Positions 1 to 5,841 of a stretch of DNA of 9,303 nt are shown piece by piece. A program made the translations under genes and the position numbers. This stretch comes from JAWLCG01 sp041687295 (GTDB taxonomy: Bacteria; Planctomycetota; Phycisphaerae; SM23-33; FEN-1343). Where the stretch lies: NCBI GenBank assembly GCA_041687295.1, contig JAWLCG010000196.1:1-9303 (forward strand). Reading direction: 5' to 3'. The notes beneath the pieces are model-generated. The model was not told the DNA's origin, searched no databases, and saw only the letters and a program-made list of their open reading frames with translations. Numbering within the stretch: the first letter of the stretch is position 1; each line of letters begins with the position of its first letter.

Positions 1-2
1 TC

Positions 3-1157
3 GCCCCGCTGATCACGATGTTCTTCCTGATCACCTACGCGATGATCAACCTGGTGGTCTTCCTGGAGCAGCGGCTGGGGCTGGTGAGCTTTCGGCCCTG
101 GCTGCAGGTGCCCTGGCCGGTGCCGCTGATCGGCACGATCGGCTGCCTGGCGGTGATGTTCGTGGTCAACCCGCTGTTCAGCCTGGCGGCGGTGGGTGTG
201 GTGGTGCTGTTCTACAACGTGCTGATCCACCGCCACCTCGAGGCCCCCTTCGGCGACGTACGGTCGGGGCTGTTCGTGGCCCTGGCCGAGTGGGCGGCCA
301 AGCGGGTGGCGGTCCTGCCGGCCAACCGCGAGCGGGGCTGGAAGCCCAACCTGCTGGTGCCCGTGGAGGACCCGCCGACGCTGCGGGGCCAGTTCCGCCT
401 GCTGCACGACATCACCGCCCCGCGCGGCTCGGTGCGGGTGCTGGGCCTGCACCGGCCCGGCCAGGAGCCGGCCGACTTCGAGCGGCGGCTCGAGGGGCTC
501 AGCCAGGCCTTCCGCGAAGAGGGCGTCTTCGCCAGTTGGACCCGCATGGAGAGCGAGGGCTTCGGCCAGGGGGTACGGGCGGCGATGGCGGCCCAGGGCG
601 GGTCGTTCTTTCGGCCCAACGTGGTGTTCCTGTCGCTGACGCCTGAGGCCGAGCCGGCCCGCCGCCAGGCCCTCGCCCATATCGCCCAGACCGGGCTGGA
701 AGAGGGCCTCGGCGTGATGCTCTTCCTGGAGCACCCCGCCGCCAGGCTGGGCCGGCGGGCTTCGGTGAACGTCTGGGTGCCCCCGGCCGGGCCGCAGTGG
801 CAGGTGCCGCTGGACCTGGGCGACCTGGACCTGGCGATCCTGACGGCCTACAAGCTCCAGCGGAACTGGCGGGCCCAGTTGCGGCTGATCATGCGCGTCG
901 CCAGCGACGCCGACCGGGAGCCGGCCGAGGGCTATTTGCGGACCCTGGCCGACCTGGCCCGCCTGCCCGACACCGAAACGGCCGTGCTGACCCCCCAGAC
1001 CCCCCTGGCCATCAGCGAGGCTCTCGTCGCCGACCTCCACGTGCTGCCCTGGCCGGCCGGCCCGACCGACCCGGACGCCATGGTCCGCCAGGTCGAAACC
1101 CTCCGCGCCAGCTGCCTGTACACCCGCGAGGCCGGCCCGGAAAGCGCCCTGGCCTGA
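3..1157 (+). CDS. SLC12-type cation-chloride cotransporter / amino acid permease, C-terminal part (5' end outside window)
   Basis: The frame is open to the left edge (codons from position 3, beginning Ala-Pro-Leu-Ile-Thr before the first Met at 18), so this is the end of a longer gene; 384 residues are visible. The opening MFFLITYAMIN, followed about 45 residues later by a second hydrophobic pair (visible residues about 40-75), matches the last membrane helices of the SLC12 (Na-K-Cl cotransporter) family. The remaining 300 residues are a soluble cytoplasmic tail with the family landmarks in order: KPNLLVPV, LLHDIT, PNVVFLSL, VNVWVPP, then the leucine-rich DLDLAILTAYKLQ before an RAQLRLIMRV strand. 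Known role of the family: electroneutral ion or amino acid cotransport across the inner membrane; the substrate cannot be read from the tail. It ends with TGA, 172 nt before the next gene, which has its own promoter. The family call is firm; ion specificity is unknown. Confidence 0.87.
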   Translation, partial: APLITMFFLITYAMINLVVFLEQRLGLVSFRPWLQVPWPVPLIGTIGCLAVMFVVNPLFSLAAVGVVVLFYNVLIHRHLEAPFGDVRSGLFVALAEWAAKRVAVLPANRERGWKPNLLVPVEDPPTLRGQFRLLHDITAPRGSVRVLGLHRPGQEPADFERRLEGLSQAFREEGVFASWTRMESEGFGQGVRAAMAAQGGSFFRPNVVFLSLTPEAEPARRQALAHIAQTGLEEGLGVMLFLEHPAARLGRRASVNVWVPPAGPQWQVPLDLGDLDLAILTAYKLQRNWRAQLRLIMRVASDADREPAEGYLRTLADLARLPDTETAVLTPQTPLAISEALVADLHVLPWPAGPTDPDAMVRQVETLRASCLYTREAGPESALA

Positions 1158-1228
1158 CCGCCCCCACCGCGCCCGAACTGCTGTTCCGGCAACGGCATCC
1201 GTTCTGCCCGCCGGACTGGAAATGGGGG

Positions 1229-1257
1229 TTGCCGAATCCACAAAACCGTGCTACAGT
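1229..1257 (+). promoter_or_regulatory. sigma-70-like promoter for the PEP-CTERM gene at 1330
   Basis: A -35 box TTGCCG (1229-1234) and a -10 box TACAGT (1252-1257) are separated by exactly 17 nt, each matching four of six consensus bases, in a locally A-rich stretch between two GC-rich genes. Transcription would start near 1264, giving a leader of about 66 nt. The leader holds a modest hairpin (CCTGCC 1284-1289 with GGCAGG 1300-1305). The position also rules out the upstream in-frame ATG at 1222 as the real start. Confidence 0.6.
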
Positions 1258-1316
1258 AGACCCTGCACGTTAACCAAGGTCAACCTGCCTTTGAGGGTTG
1301 GCAGGACATCACGTCA

Positions 1317-1323
1317 AAGGAGG
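1317..1323 (+). promoter_or_regulatory. strong ribosome binding site deciding the start at 1330
   Basis: AAGGAGG, a full match to the anti-Shine-Dalgarno core, lies 6 nt before ATG 1330. The next residues form a signal peptide, so the longer in-frame reading from 1222 is untranslated leader. Confidence 0.85.
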
Positions 1324-1329
1324 AGCTTC

Positions 1330-2205
1330 ATGAGACACGCACTCGCATTGGCTGTGCTGCTGGCAGCGGCCCCGGCCTGGGCGGCCCTGATCGCCCATGC
1401 GCCGATGGAAGACACCAACCAGGACGGCTACCTAGGCAACTGGGCCCAGAACCAGGACACCGGCGGCACGGGCTGGCTCAACGGCTGGTACAACGAGGCC
1501 GACAGCGACGGCAACTGGGCCCGCGAGAAGGTCACCACCAACCTGACGCACCCGAACCTGCCGCAGCCCTCCACGGGCGGATCGGCCCTCCACGGCGCCT
1601 ACGGCAAGGCCAGCGCCCGCCGCGACATCGACACGACCGGCTGGGACGCCTACACCGACGGCGGCCTGTTCGGCAAAGATGGCACGACGCTCTACATGAG
1701 CTTCCTGGTCGAGTACCACGGGCCCATCTACCCTGACAGTGGCCTGATCCTCACCAGCGACACCGCCACCGGCGACGGCGGCCTGGCCAGCCTGAGCAAC
1801 GACTTCTGGGTCGGCCTGAAGCACCGCTGGACCGGCGTCAGCGGCCAATACGAGGCCTTCTGGGGCACCAAGGCCGGGCGGCTCGGCGACGGCCTGGGCA
1901 TCAACGTCACCGAACTGCCTGTCCACATGCTGGTGGCCAAGATCGAGTTCGGCGCCGGCACCACGGCCGGCAACGAGCGGGTGACCCTCTGGGTCGACCC
2001 GACCGACGAGAGCAGCATCCCCGTCGGCGTGCAGAACAACGTCGCGAGCTTCCAGTTCAGCGGTTTCCGCGTCAACAAGCTCAACGCCTCGCTGATCGAC
2101 GAGATCTACCTCGGCACGACCATGGCCGACGTGGTCGTCCCCGAGCCGGCCAGCCTGAGCCTGCTGGGCCTGGGCGGCCTGGCCCTGCTCCGCCGCCGGC
2201 GGTAG
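1330..2205 (+). CDS. PEP-CTERM secreted protein, likely concanavalin-like jelly-roll fold
   Basis: A 291-residue exported protein. Residues 1-19 are a type I signal peptide (MRH, hydrophobic core, AWA|A cleavage). The mature part is rich in Gly, Asp, Asn and Trp with alternating beta-strand patterns: YMSFLVEYH (about 122-130), LVAKIEFGAG (201-210), RVTLWVDP, and DEIYLGTT (257-264). The combination of a 'VAKI.FG.G' strand, a 'TLWV.P' strand and a closing 'DEI.LGTT.ADV' is common in planctomycete PEP-CTERM proteins with a concanavalin/LamG-like sandwich; this fold is inferred from pattern, not from a domain search. Residues 271-291 are the sorting tail: PEP, a Leu/Gly-rich membrane segment and four arginines. 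Such tails are cut by an exosortase during export to the cell surface or matrix; none is encoded here. It is a single-gene unit with its own promoter and terminator. The ligand is unknown. The tail DNA is almost the same as in the gene at 2618-3238. Confidence 0.88.
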   Translation: MRHALALAVLLAAAPAWAALIAHAPMEDTNQDGYLGNWAQNQDTGGTGWLNGWYNEADSDGNWAREKVTTNLTHPNLPQPSTGGSALHGAYGKASARRDIDTTGWDAYTDGGLFGKDGTTLYMSFLVEYHGPIYPDSGLILTSDTATGDGGLASLSNDFWVGLKHRWTGVSGQYEAFWGTKAGRLGDGLGINVTELPVHMLVAKIEFGAGTTAGNERVTLWVDPTDESSIPVGVQNNVASFQFSGFRVNKLNASLIDEIYLGTTMADVVVPEPASLSLLGLGGLALLRRRR

Positions 2206-2225
2206 AGCCCTCCCCTGCAATCCCA

Positions 2226-2261
2226 AGGGCCCGCGTTCCACCCGGAGCGCGGGCCCTTTTT
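2226..2261 (+). terminator. intrinsic terminator after the PEP-CTERM gene
   Basis: A perfect 10-bp GC-rich stem, AGGGCCCGCG (2226-2235) with CGCGGGCCCT (2248-2257), has a 12-nt loop and runs into five T (2257-2261). It lies 20 nt after the stop at 2205. It is the only textbook intrinsic terminator in the window. Confidence 0.9.
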
Positions 2262-2300
2262 CGTAAGCAACCGGAGGGGCGAACCACCTGACCACTTGCC

Positions 2301-2331
2301 GGCTGAGCCTGGAATTGCCCAAGGCTCAGCC
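2301..2331. repeat. perfect inverted repeat, 10-bp stem
   Basis: GGCTGAGCCT (2301-2310) is the exact reverse complement of AGGCTCAGCC (2322-2331), with an 11-nt loop. It has no T-tract and sits between the terminator and the first large palindrome. Its role is unknown; it may be part of a composite repeat with the element that starts at 2333. Confidence 0.6.
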
Positions 2332-2332
2332 A

Positions 2333-2419
2333 AAGGTGGGGCTCCGCTGACGCTGCGCCCCAGCCTACCAAGACGGCCCGCCGCGTAGGCTGGGGCGCAG
2401 CGGAGCGAAGCCCCACCTT
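2333..2419. repeat. family A palindromic repeat, copy 1 (87 bp)
   Basis: Outer arms of 11 bp (AAGGTGGGGCT 2333-2343 and AGCCCCACCTT 2409-2419) enclose inner arms of 17 bp (2352-2368 with 2385-2401, GCTGCGCCCCAGCCTAC) around a 16-nt loop holding AAGACGG. A second copy lies at 5063-5138. There is no coding capacity and no transposase, so this looks like a REP-type or miniature mobile palindrome, probably present in many copies in the genome (inference). Confidence 0.85.
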
Positions 2420-2435
2420 CGGATGGGCCCATCTT

Positions 2436-2511
2436 GCAGGCCCGACGCAGTCCGGCTGGGAAGAAGCGCCCCATCGGACAGACTCACCCAGCCGGACTGC
2501 GTCCGGCCTAC
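2436..2511. repeat. family B palindromic repeat, copy 1 (76 bp)
   Basis: A 17-bp perfect inverted repeat (2444-2460 GACGCAGTCCGGCTGGG with 2487-2503) extends outward with a few mismatches to 25 bp (GCAGGCC at 2436-2442 facing GGCCTAC at 2505-2511) and encloses a 26-nt loop. The right arm (2489-2512) recurs identically over 24 nt at 8209-8232. The sequence differs from family A, although both show a GTAGGC/GCCTAC motif. Confidence 0.8.
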
Positions 2512-2556
2512 CCCGGTCACTGCCACGGGCCGGGCCGTCGCGGGCCTCGGCGCAGA

Positions 2557-2592
2557 CCGCGGGCCCGCGACGCGTCGGCGCCGCGGGCCCGC
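2557..2592. repeat. duplicated self-complementary GC box
   Basis: The 12-mer CCGCGGGCCCGC occurs at 2557-2568 and 2581-2592. Its core GCGGGCCCGC is itself palindromic, so the two copies can also pair with one another as a 10-bp stem with a 14-nt loop. It lies 26 nt beyond the stop of the minus-strand gene at 2618 and could slow or end its transcription, but no T-tract follows on that strand. Confidence 0.5.
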
Positions 2593-2617
2593 ACGTGTCA
2601 TGCCAGGGACTCTGACC

Positions 2618-3238
2618 CTACCGCCGGCGGCGGATCAGGGCCAGGCCGCCCAGGCCCAGCAGGCTCATCGTGGCCGGCTCGGGAACGGCCTCGAAGCTCA
2701 GGTACGGCTCGAGGTCGGCGCCCTCCTTGGGCTTGAAGCAGGAGTTCATGTACTCGCCCTGGATGCGGGCAAAGGCCAGGCCGCTGATCGTGCCGTCCAG
2801 CAGCTTCTGCATGGTCGCCTGCGGCACGGTGAAGCTCACCCAACCGCTGTCGATCGAGCTGTCCAGCAGGTTGTCCATGTCGACCACGTCGGCGATGGCG
2901 CCGCCGGCGGGCACGTAGTTCTCGAACGTGACGGTGTCTTCATCAAAGCTCCCGCCAGTCAACTCGTACAGGCCGTTGGGCAGGGCGGCTTCCTTCCAGA
3001 CGATCCGGACGGTCAGCGTCGCGTCGCCGACGGCCGTCCAGCCGAACGGCAGGTTGTCCCACTGCATCAGCATCGCCTTGGAGGCGGTGACGCACAGCGT
3101 CGCCGAGGCGCCGGTGTTGGCGGTGGGCTTGTCGGCCTCGATCATCGCATCCTCGGTCGGCCACAGGCTGAACGAGTCCGCCGACACCAGGCCACATAGA
3201 AGCATCACGGGCAGGGCAAGAACGAGCAATCTCTTCAT
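2618..3238 (-). CDS. PEP-CTERM secreted protein with DNRLRE/CBM96-like domain
   Basis: A 206-residue exported protein. Residues 1-20 form a signal peptide (MKRLL, hydrophobic core, VSA|D cleavage). The mature part starts with a 'TEDAMIEADKPTANTGAS' segment, then AMLMQWDNLP, DATLTVRIVWKE and 'FDEDTVTFEN' (about 98-107). This order (irregular loop with Asn-Thr-Gly, a strand holding the chain start, then a 'W/F-x-E-x-TVT-x-N' motif) is that of DNRLRE (CBM96-like) beta-sandwich domains found on secreted carbohydrate-associated proteins; the domain call is by pattern only. Residues 185-206 are a PEP-CTERM tail (VPEPATMSLL, Gly/Leu segment, four Arg). ATG 3238 was chosen because it follows AAAAGGAG by 6 nt and begins a signal peptide; a 26-residue upstream extension lacks both. 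It is transcribed away from the symporter at 3577 with a hairpin in its leader. Confidence 0.87.
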   Translation of the reverse strand: MKRLLVLALPVMLLCGLVSADSFSLWPTEDAMIEADKPTANTGASATLCVTASKAMLMQWDNLPFGWTAVGDATLTVRIVWKEAALPNGLYELTGGSFDEDTVTFENYVPAGGAIADVVDMDNLLDSSIDSGWVSFTVPQATMQKLLDGTISGLAFARIQGEYMNSCFKPKEGADLEPYLSFEAVPEPATMSLLGLGGLALIRRRR

Positions 3239-3244
3239 GATCCT

Positions 3245-3252
3245 CTCCTTTT
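3245..3252 (-). promoter_or_regulatory. ribosome binding site of the PEP-CTERM gene starting at 3238
   Basis: Read on the minus strand this is AAAAGGAG, 6 nt before the ATG at 3238. It fixes the start at the signal peptide rather than at the in-frame ATG at 3316. Confidence 0.8.
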
Positions 3253-3267
3253 GAAGGGTTTGACATG

Positions 3268-3290
3268 GTCCCGGCCCACTTGGCCGGGAC
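3268..3290 (-). promoter_or_regulatory. leader hairpin upstream of the minus-strand PEP-CTERM gene
   Basis: A perfect 9-bp inverted repeat, GTCCCGGCC (3268-3276) with GGCCGGGAC (3282-3290), has a 5-nt loop. It lies 30-52 nt before the start codon at 3238 and just outside the ribosome binding site. It could stabilise the leader, act as an attenuator or be an operator; the sequence does not decide which. Confidence 0.5.
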
Positions 3291-3518
3291 GAATCCACCA
3301 TGCCTGGCTCGTGCACAATCTGAACGTGAACCGGGCGAACAGATCAGAGAAGGGCCTGACAGAACTGCACAGCAGGCAGACCCGAATCCTCGCGTAACAC
3401 AGATGAACTCCAGCTCCACGCTCCACCTTACCGGAGCTTTGCTGATTCGTCAAGATCAAGAACCCGCCCGAAAACAGGAAGGGCCCAGCCGACCGGCTCT
3501 GTGCCGAATGCTTCAGCC

Positions 3519-3547
3519 TTGCCGCGGGGGCCCGGGGCCAGTATGGT
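3519..3547 (+). promoter_or_regulatory. sigma-70-like promoter for the symporter gene
   Basis: TTGCCG (3519-3524) and TATGGT (3542-3547) are separated by 17 nt. The -35 box and spacing are the same as in the promoter at 1229-1257. Transcription would start near 3554, leaving a short leader of about 23 nt before ATG 3577. Confidence 0.55.
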
Positions 3548-3562
3548 GCGGCCAACCCATGG

Positions 3563-3571
3563 AAAAGGAGG
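3563..3571 (+). promoter_or_regulatory. ribosome binding site deciding the symporter start at 3577
   Basis: AAAAGGAGG lies 5 nt before ATG 3577. An in-frame ATG at 3559 overlaps this site and has no such motif of its own, so 3577 is preferred; the long open frame upstream from 3265 is not coding. Confidence 0.8.
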
Positions 3572-3576
3572 CGGGC

Positions 3577-5058
3577 ATGAAGGGCGGCAACTGGATTACG
3601 GCACTGATCCTGGTCGGGCTGGTCGCGGGGGCCCTGGTCGGCCAGCTGATGCACGCGGACTATGACGAGGCCGACGCCGTCGCCCGCATCGCCGCCGCCC
3701 GCCGGGCCGTCGCCGCCGGCACGGCCAGCGAGGACCAGCAGGCCCTCGCGGCCACCTCGCCCTCACAGGCCTGGACGCTGCACCCCCACGGCGAGGCGCT
3801 GAAGTACTTCCACTTCGTCGGCTCGAAGGTCTTCATGAACGCCCTGAAGATGCTGATCATCCCGCTGATCGTCACCAGCATGGTCGTGGGCGTCACCAGC
3901 GTGGGGCATTTCGGCCAGCTCGGGCGGATCGGGCTCAAGACGCTGGTGTACTACTTCGCCACGATGCTGCTGGCGGTGAGCCTGGGCCTGGTGCTGGTGC
4001 ACGTGGCCCGGCCCGGCGACGGCATGGCCGAGGCCATGGGCGGTGCCGAGGCGATGGCCCAGCGGGCGGCGGCGGCCTACGAGGATTCCGGCCAGGCCGC
4101 CACCGTCGAGGCCAACCGCCCGGCCGGCCTGGGCGGGGCGATGCTGCGGATCGTCGAGGAGATCATCCCGGCCAACTTCGTCGAGGCAATGGCCGAGGGC
4201 GACGCCCTGCCGGTGATCTTCTTCAGCCTGCTGTTCGGCGTGCTGCTGACGACCGTCGGGCCCGTGGGCCTGCCGGTGCGGGCGTTCTTCGAGGGCAGCT
4301 TCGCCGTGCTGATGAAGATGGTGCACGTGGTGCTCTGGCTGGCGCCGCTGGGCGTGTTCTGCCTGCTGGCCTGGACGATCGCCCGGATCGGCCTGAGCGT
4401 GTTCGCCTCGGCCATCGGCGGGTACATGGCCGTGGTGCTCGCCGGGCTGGGCCTGCACGGGCTGGTGGTGCTGCCGCTGATCCTCTGGCTGCTGGGGCGA
4501 ACCAACCCCTACCGCTTCGGCTGGCAGATGAAGCCCGCCCTGCTGACGGCCTTCGGCACCGACTCGAGCTCGGCGACGCTGCCGGTGACCCTCGAGTGCG
4601 CCACCGAGCAGGGCGGCGTCAGCCGAAAGGCCGCCGGATTCGTCCTGCCGCTGGGCGCGACGATCAACATGGACGGCACGGCCCTGTACGAGGCCGTCGC
4701 CGTCGCCTTCCTCGCCCAGTGCTACGGCATCGAGCTGACGCTCGGCATGGCCGTCGTGATCGCCCTGACGGCCACCCTGGCCGCCGTCGGCGCCGCCGGC
4801 ATCCCCAGTGCGGGCCTGGTGACCATGGTCATCGTCTTCCAGGCCGTCAACAGCCTGCTGGCCGGCCAGGGCGTCGAGCTGGCCATCCCCGCCACCGCCA
4901 TCGGCCTGATCCTCGGCGTCGACCGCCTGCTCGACATGTGCCGCACTACCGTCAACGTCTGGGGCGACGCCGTCGGCGCCAAGATCATCACCCGAACCGA
5001 ACCCGACGACCAGCCCGCCCCCGCCGCCCGGGTCCCCCAGCAACAGACGGCCGGGTAG
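3577..5058 (+). CDS. dicarboxylate/amino acid:cation symporter (SDF/DAACS family), likely Na+-coupled acidic amino acid transporter
   Basis: A 493-residue inner-membrane transporter of the GltPh/EAAT type. TM1 is at about 6-25; TM2 begins near 88 (MNALKMLIIPLIV). The substrate and sodium elements are all visible: the hairpin-1 serine motif TDSSSATLP (328-336), NMDGT (364-368) in TM7, the hairpin-2 motif AAGIPSAGL (407-414), and TM8 with D449, D453, R456, N460 and D464. The aspartate and arginine at 453 and 456 correspond to the GltPh residues that hold the amino group and side-chain carboxylate of aspartate, so an acidic amino acid substrate is expected. The stretch around residues 364-470 reads more like animal EAATs than like DctA. 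An Ala/Asp-rich insert of about 50 residues (28-78) lies between TM1 and TM2, longer than usual, and a second Ala-rich loop (148-185) lies before the IIPANFVEAM motif. It is a single-gene unit with its own promoter. The exact substrate is inferred. Confidence 0.93.
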   Translation: MKGGNWITALILVGLVAGALVGQLMHADYDEADAVARIAAARRAVAAGTASEDQQALAATSPSQAWTLHPHGEALKYFHFVGSKVFMNALKMLIIPLIVTSMVVGVTSVGHFGQLGRIGLKTLVYYFATMLLAVSLGLVLVHVARPGDGMAEAMGGAEAMAQRAAAAYEDSGQAATVEANRPAGLGGAMLRIVEEIIPANFVEAMAEGDALPVIFFSLLFGVLLTTVGPVGLPVRAFFEGSFAVLMKMVHVVLWLAPLGVFCLLAWTIARIGLSVFASAIGGYMAVVLAGLGLHGLVVLPLILWLLGRTNPYRFGWQMKPALLTAFGTDSSSATLPVTLECATEQGGVSRKAAGFVLPLGATINMDGTALYEAVAVAFLAQCYGIELTLGMAVVIALTATLAAVGAAGIPSAGLVTMVIVFQAVNSLLAGQGVELAIPATAIGLILGVDRLLDMCRTTVNVWGDAVGAKIITRTEPDDQPAPAARVPQQQTAG

Positions 5059-5062
5059 ACCC

Positions 5063-5138
5063 AAGGTGGGGCTCCGCTTCGCTGCGCCCCAGCCTACGAA
5101 GACGGTCCGCGCCGTAGGCTGGGGCGCAGCCCCACCTT
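5063..5138. repeat. family A palindromic repeat, copy 2 (76 bp)
   Basis: It begins 4 nt after the symporter stop. Inner arms of 17 bp (5081-5097 and 5114-5130) are identical to copy 1 at 2333-2419, and the outer arms are AAGGTGGGG and CCCACCTT. The loop keeps AAGACGG. Compared with copy 1 the right arm lacks about 10 nt (CGGAGCGAAG), so outer and inner stems are no longer aligned. The hairpin in the mRNA could protect its 3' end or aid termination; there is no T-tract. Confidence 0.85.
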
Positions 5139-5154
5139 CGCCCGGGCCCTGGCG

Positions 5155-5173
5155 GCCCGCCGATCCGGCGGGC
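5155..5173. terminator. possible hairpin terminator between convergent genes
   Basis: GCCCGCC (5155-5161) pairs with GGCGGGC (5167-5173) around a 5-nt loop, 7 nt beyond the stop of the minus-strand gene (5181). It has no T-tract in either direction, so a terminator function is only suggested by position. Confidence 0.3.
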
Positions 5174-5180
5174 ACGTGCG

Positions 5181-5657
5181 CTACACCGACTCGGCCAGTT
5201 CGCCGAGCGTGGCGGGCGGGGTGGCGAAGGCGCCGACTTCGCGGAGGGCTTGCTGGGTGACGGGTTCGAGGGGGGCGCCGGCGGGCAGGCCGGAGTCGCG
5301 CAGGGCGCGGGCCAGCAGGCGGCAGGTGCGGCGCAGCGGGTCCGGCTCGGCCGGCGCGAACAGCAGGGCGACGGCCCCGACCGGGCTGACCTGGCCGGTC
5401 ACCACGGGGCCCAGCCCAGCCGGCAGCGTCATGCCGTAGTGGTAGACCCGCTGGCCGTCGATGAAGTTGGGCTCGACGCGGAGGTGCAGCGTGTCGGGGC
5501 CCAGGGCGGCCTTGAGCAGCAGCCCGCCGCTCAGCCGAACGACCTGCCCGCCCGTGCACGCCGACAGCGCCCGACAGCCCGCCGGCCAGGGCATCGCCTG
5601 GCCGTTAAGCGTCAGCGTGGCCGGCGTGTCGGGCGTCAGTCTGTCCGCATCGGTCAT
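5181..5657 (-). CDS. hypothetical protein, 158 residues
   Basis: I do not recognise a family. ATG 5657 is preceded by AGGAG (5664-5668) at 6 nt; a 16-residue extension to 5705 has no binding site and is left out. There is no signal peptide or membrane helix, so the protein is probably cytoplasmic. The N-terminal two thirds (about 13-102) looks beta-rich with strands such as ATLTLNG, GQVVRLSGGLLLKAAL, TLHLRVEPNFIDG and AVALLFAP. The last 55 residues look helical (LRRTCRLLARALRDSGL, TQQALREVG, LGELAESV). Codon third positions are strongly G/C, as in its neighbours, which supports it being real. It is convergent with the symporter gene and divergent from the TPM operon, with 184 nt between; a minus-strand TATGCT box near 5701-5706 might be a -10, but no -35 is seen. 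Function unknown. Confidence 0.7.
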   Translation of the reverse strand: MTDADRLTPDTPATLTLNGQAMPWPAGCRALSACTGGQVVRLSGGLLLKAALGPDTLHLRVEPNFIDGQRVYHYGMTLPAGLGPVVTGQVSPVGAVALLFAPAEPDPLRRTCRLLARALRDSGLPAGAPLEPVTQQALREVGAFATPPATLGELAESV

Positions 5658-5744
5658 GGTCAACTCCTGCCCCCCCGTCCGTGGCTGCGGGCCGCCGCCC
5701 AGCATACCCGCCGGCCGAGCCCGACGCGAGTCGCCAGACCGCCC

Positions 5745-5773
5745 TTCCCATCAGCGCCGCGAGCCGGTACCCT
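5745..5773 (+). promoter_or_regulatory. weak promoter candidate for the TPM operon
   Basis: TTCCCA (5745-5750) and TACCCT (5768-5773) are 17 nt apart, matching four and three of six consensus bases. No better candidate is visible in the 184-nt divergent gap between the genes at 5657 and 5842. Confidence 0.3.
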
Positions 5774-5841
5774 GGGCTCGGCCGGGGCCGGGCATGGGCA
5801 GGGCCCCAGGGGAATCCCGCGAAGGACAAGGCGGTGGAACG

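Larger units (their letters stand above)
2206..2617. other. gene-free, palindrome-packed intergenic region
   Basis: This 412-nt gap lies between two convergent PEP-CTERM genes. It holds the terminator at 2226-2261, the inverted repeat at 2301-2331, the family A element at 2333-2419, the family B element at 2436-2511 and the duplicated GC box at 2557-2592. The reading frames crossing it are low-complexity Arg/Gly/Pro/Ala strings without a start region or domain, and I do not call a gene. Confidence 0.8.
3239..3576. promoter_or_regulatory. divergent control region between the PEP-CTERM gene and the symporter gene
   Basis: This 338-nt gap separates two divergent genes. On the minus strand it holds the ribosome binding site (3245-3252), the leader hairpin (3268-3290) and a weak promoter candidate: TTGACG (3448-3453 on the plus strand, read in reverse) with a poor -10 box TAAGGT (3425-3430) at 17-nt spacing, which would give a leader of about 180 nt. 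On the plus strand it holds the promoter at 3519-3547. The middle part (about 3290-3470) is less GC-rich than its surroundings. I see no further gene in it. Confidence 0.6.

Noticed and set aside
1222..1329. N-terminal extension of the first PEP-CTERM protein from ATG 1222
   Set aside because: The promoter lies inside this stretch and a strong ribosome binding site precedes ATG 1330, where a signal peptide begins.
1432..2322. Long minus-strand open frame opposite the first PEP-CTERM gene
   Set aside because: Translation is Val/Gly/Ala/Asp low-complexity without domains; the plus strand has a binding site, signal peptide and sorting tail.
2333..2511. CRISPR-like appearance of repeated palindromes
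   Set aside because: There is no regular repeat-spacer arrangement and no cas gene; the elements are single palindromes of two different families.
3187..3201. Possible lipoprotein signal (LLCG) in the minus-strand PEP-CTERM protein
   Set aside because: The residue before Cys is Leu, which does not fit a lipobox, and a good signal peptidase I site (VSA|D) lies five residues later.
5066..5260. Short frames across the palindromic repeats giving peptides such as VGWGAA
   Set aside because: These come from translating the family A element (also at 2333-2419); the sequence is constrained as a palindrome, not as a protein.
3763..5559. Long minus-strand open frame (598 residues) opposite the symporter
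   Set aside because: Its translation is Gly/Arg/His/Gln-rich low-complexity without domains, and the plus strand encodes an obvious transporter. It is a shadow frame produced by high GC content.
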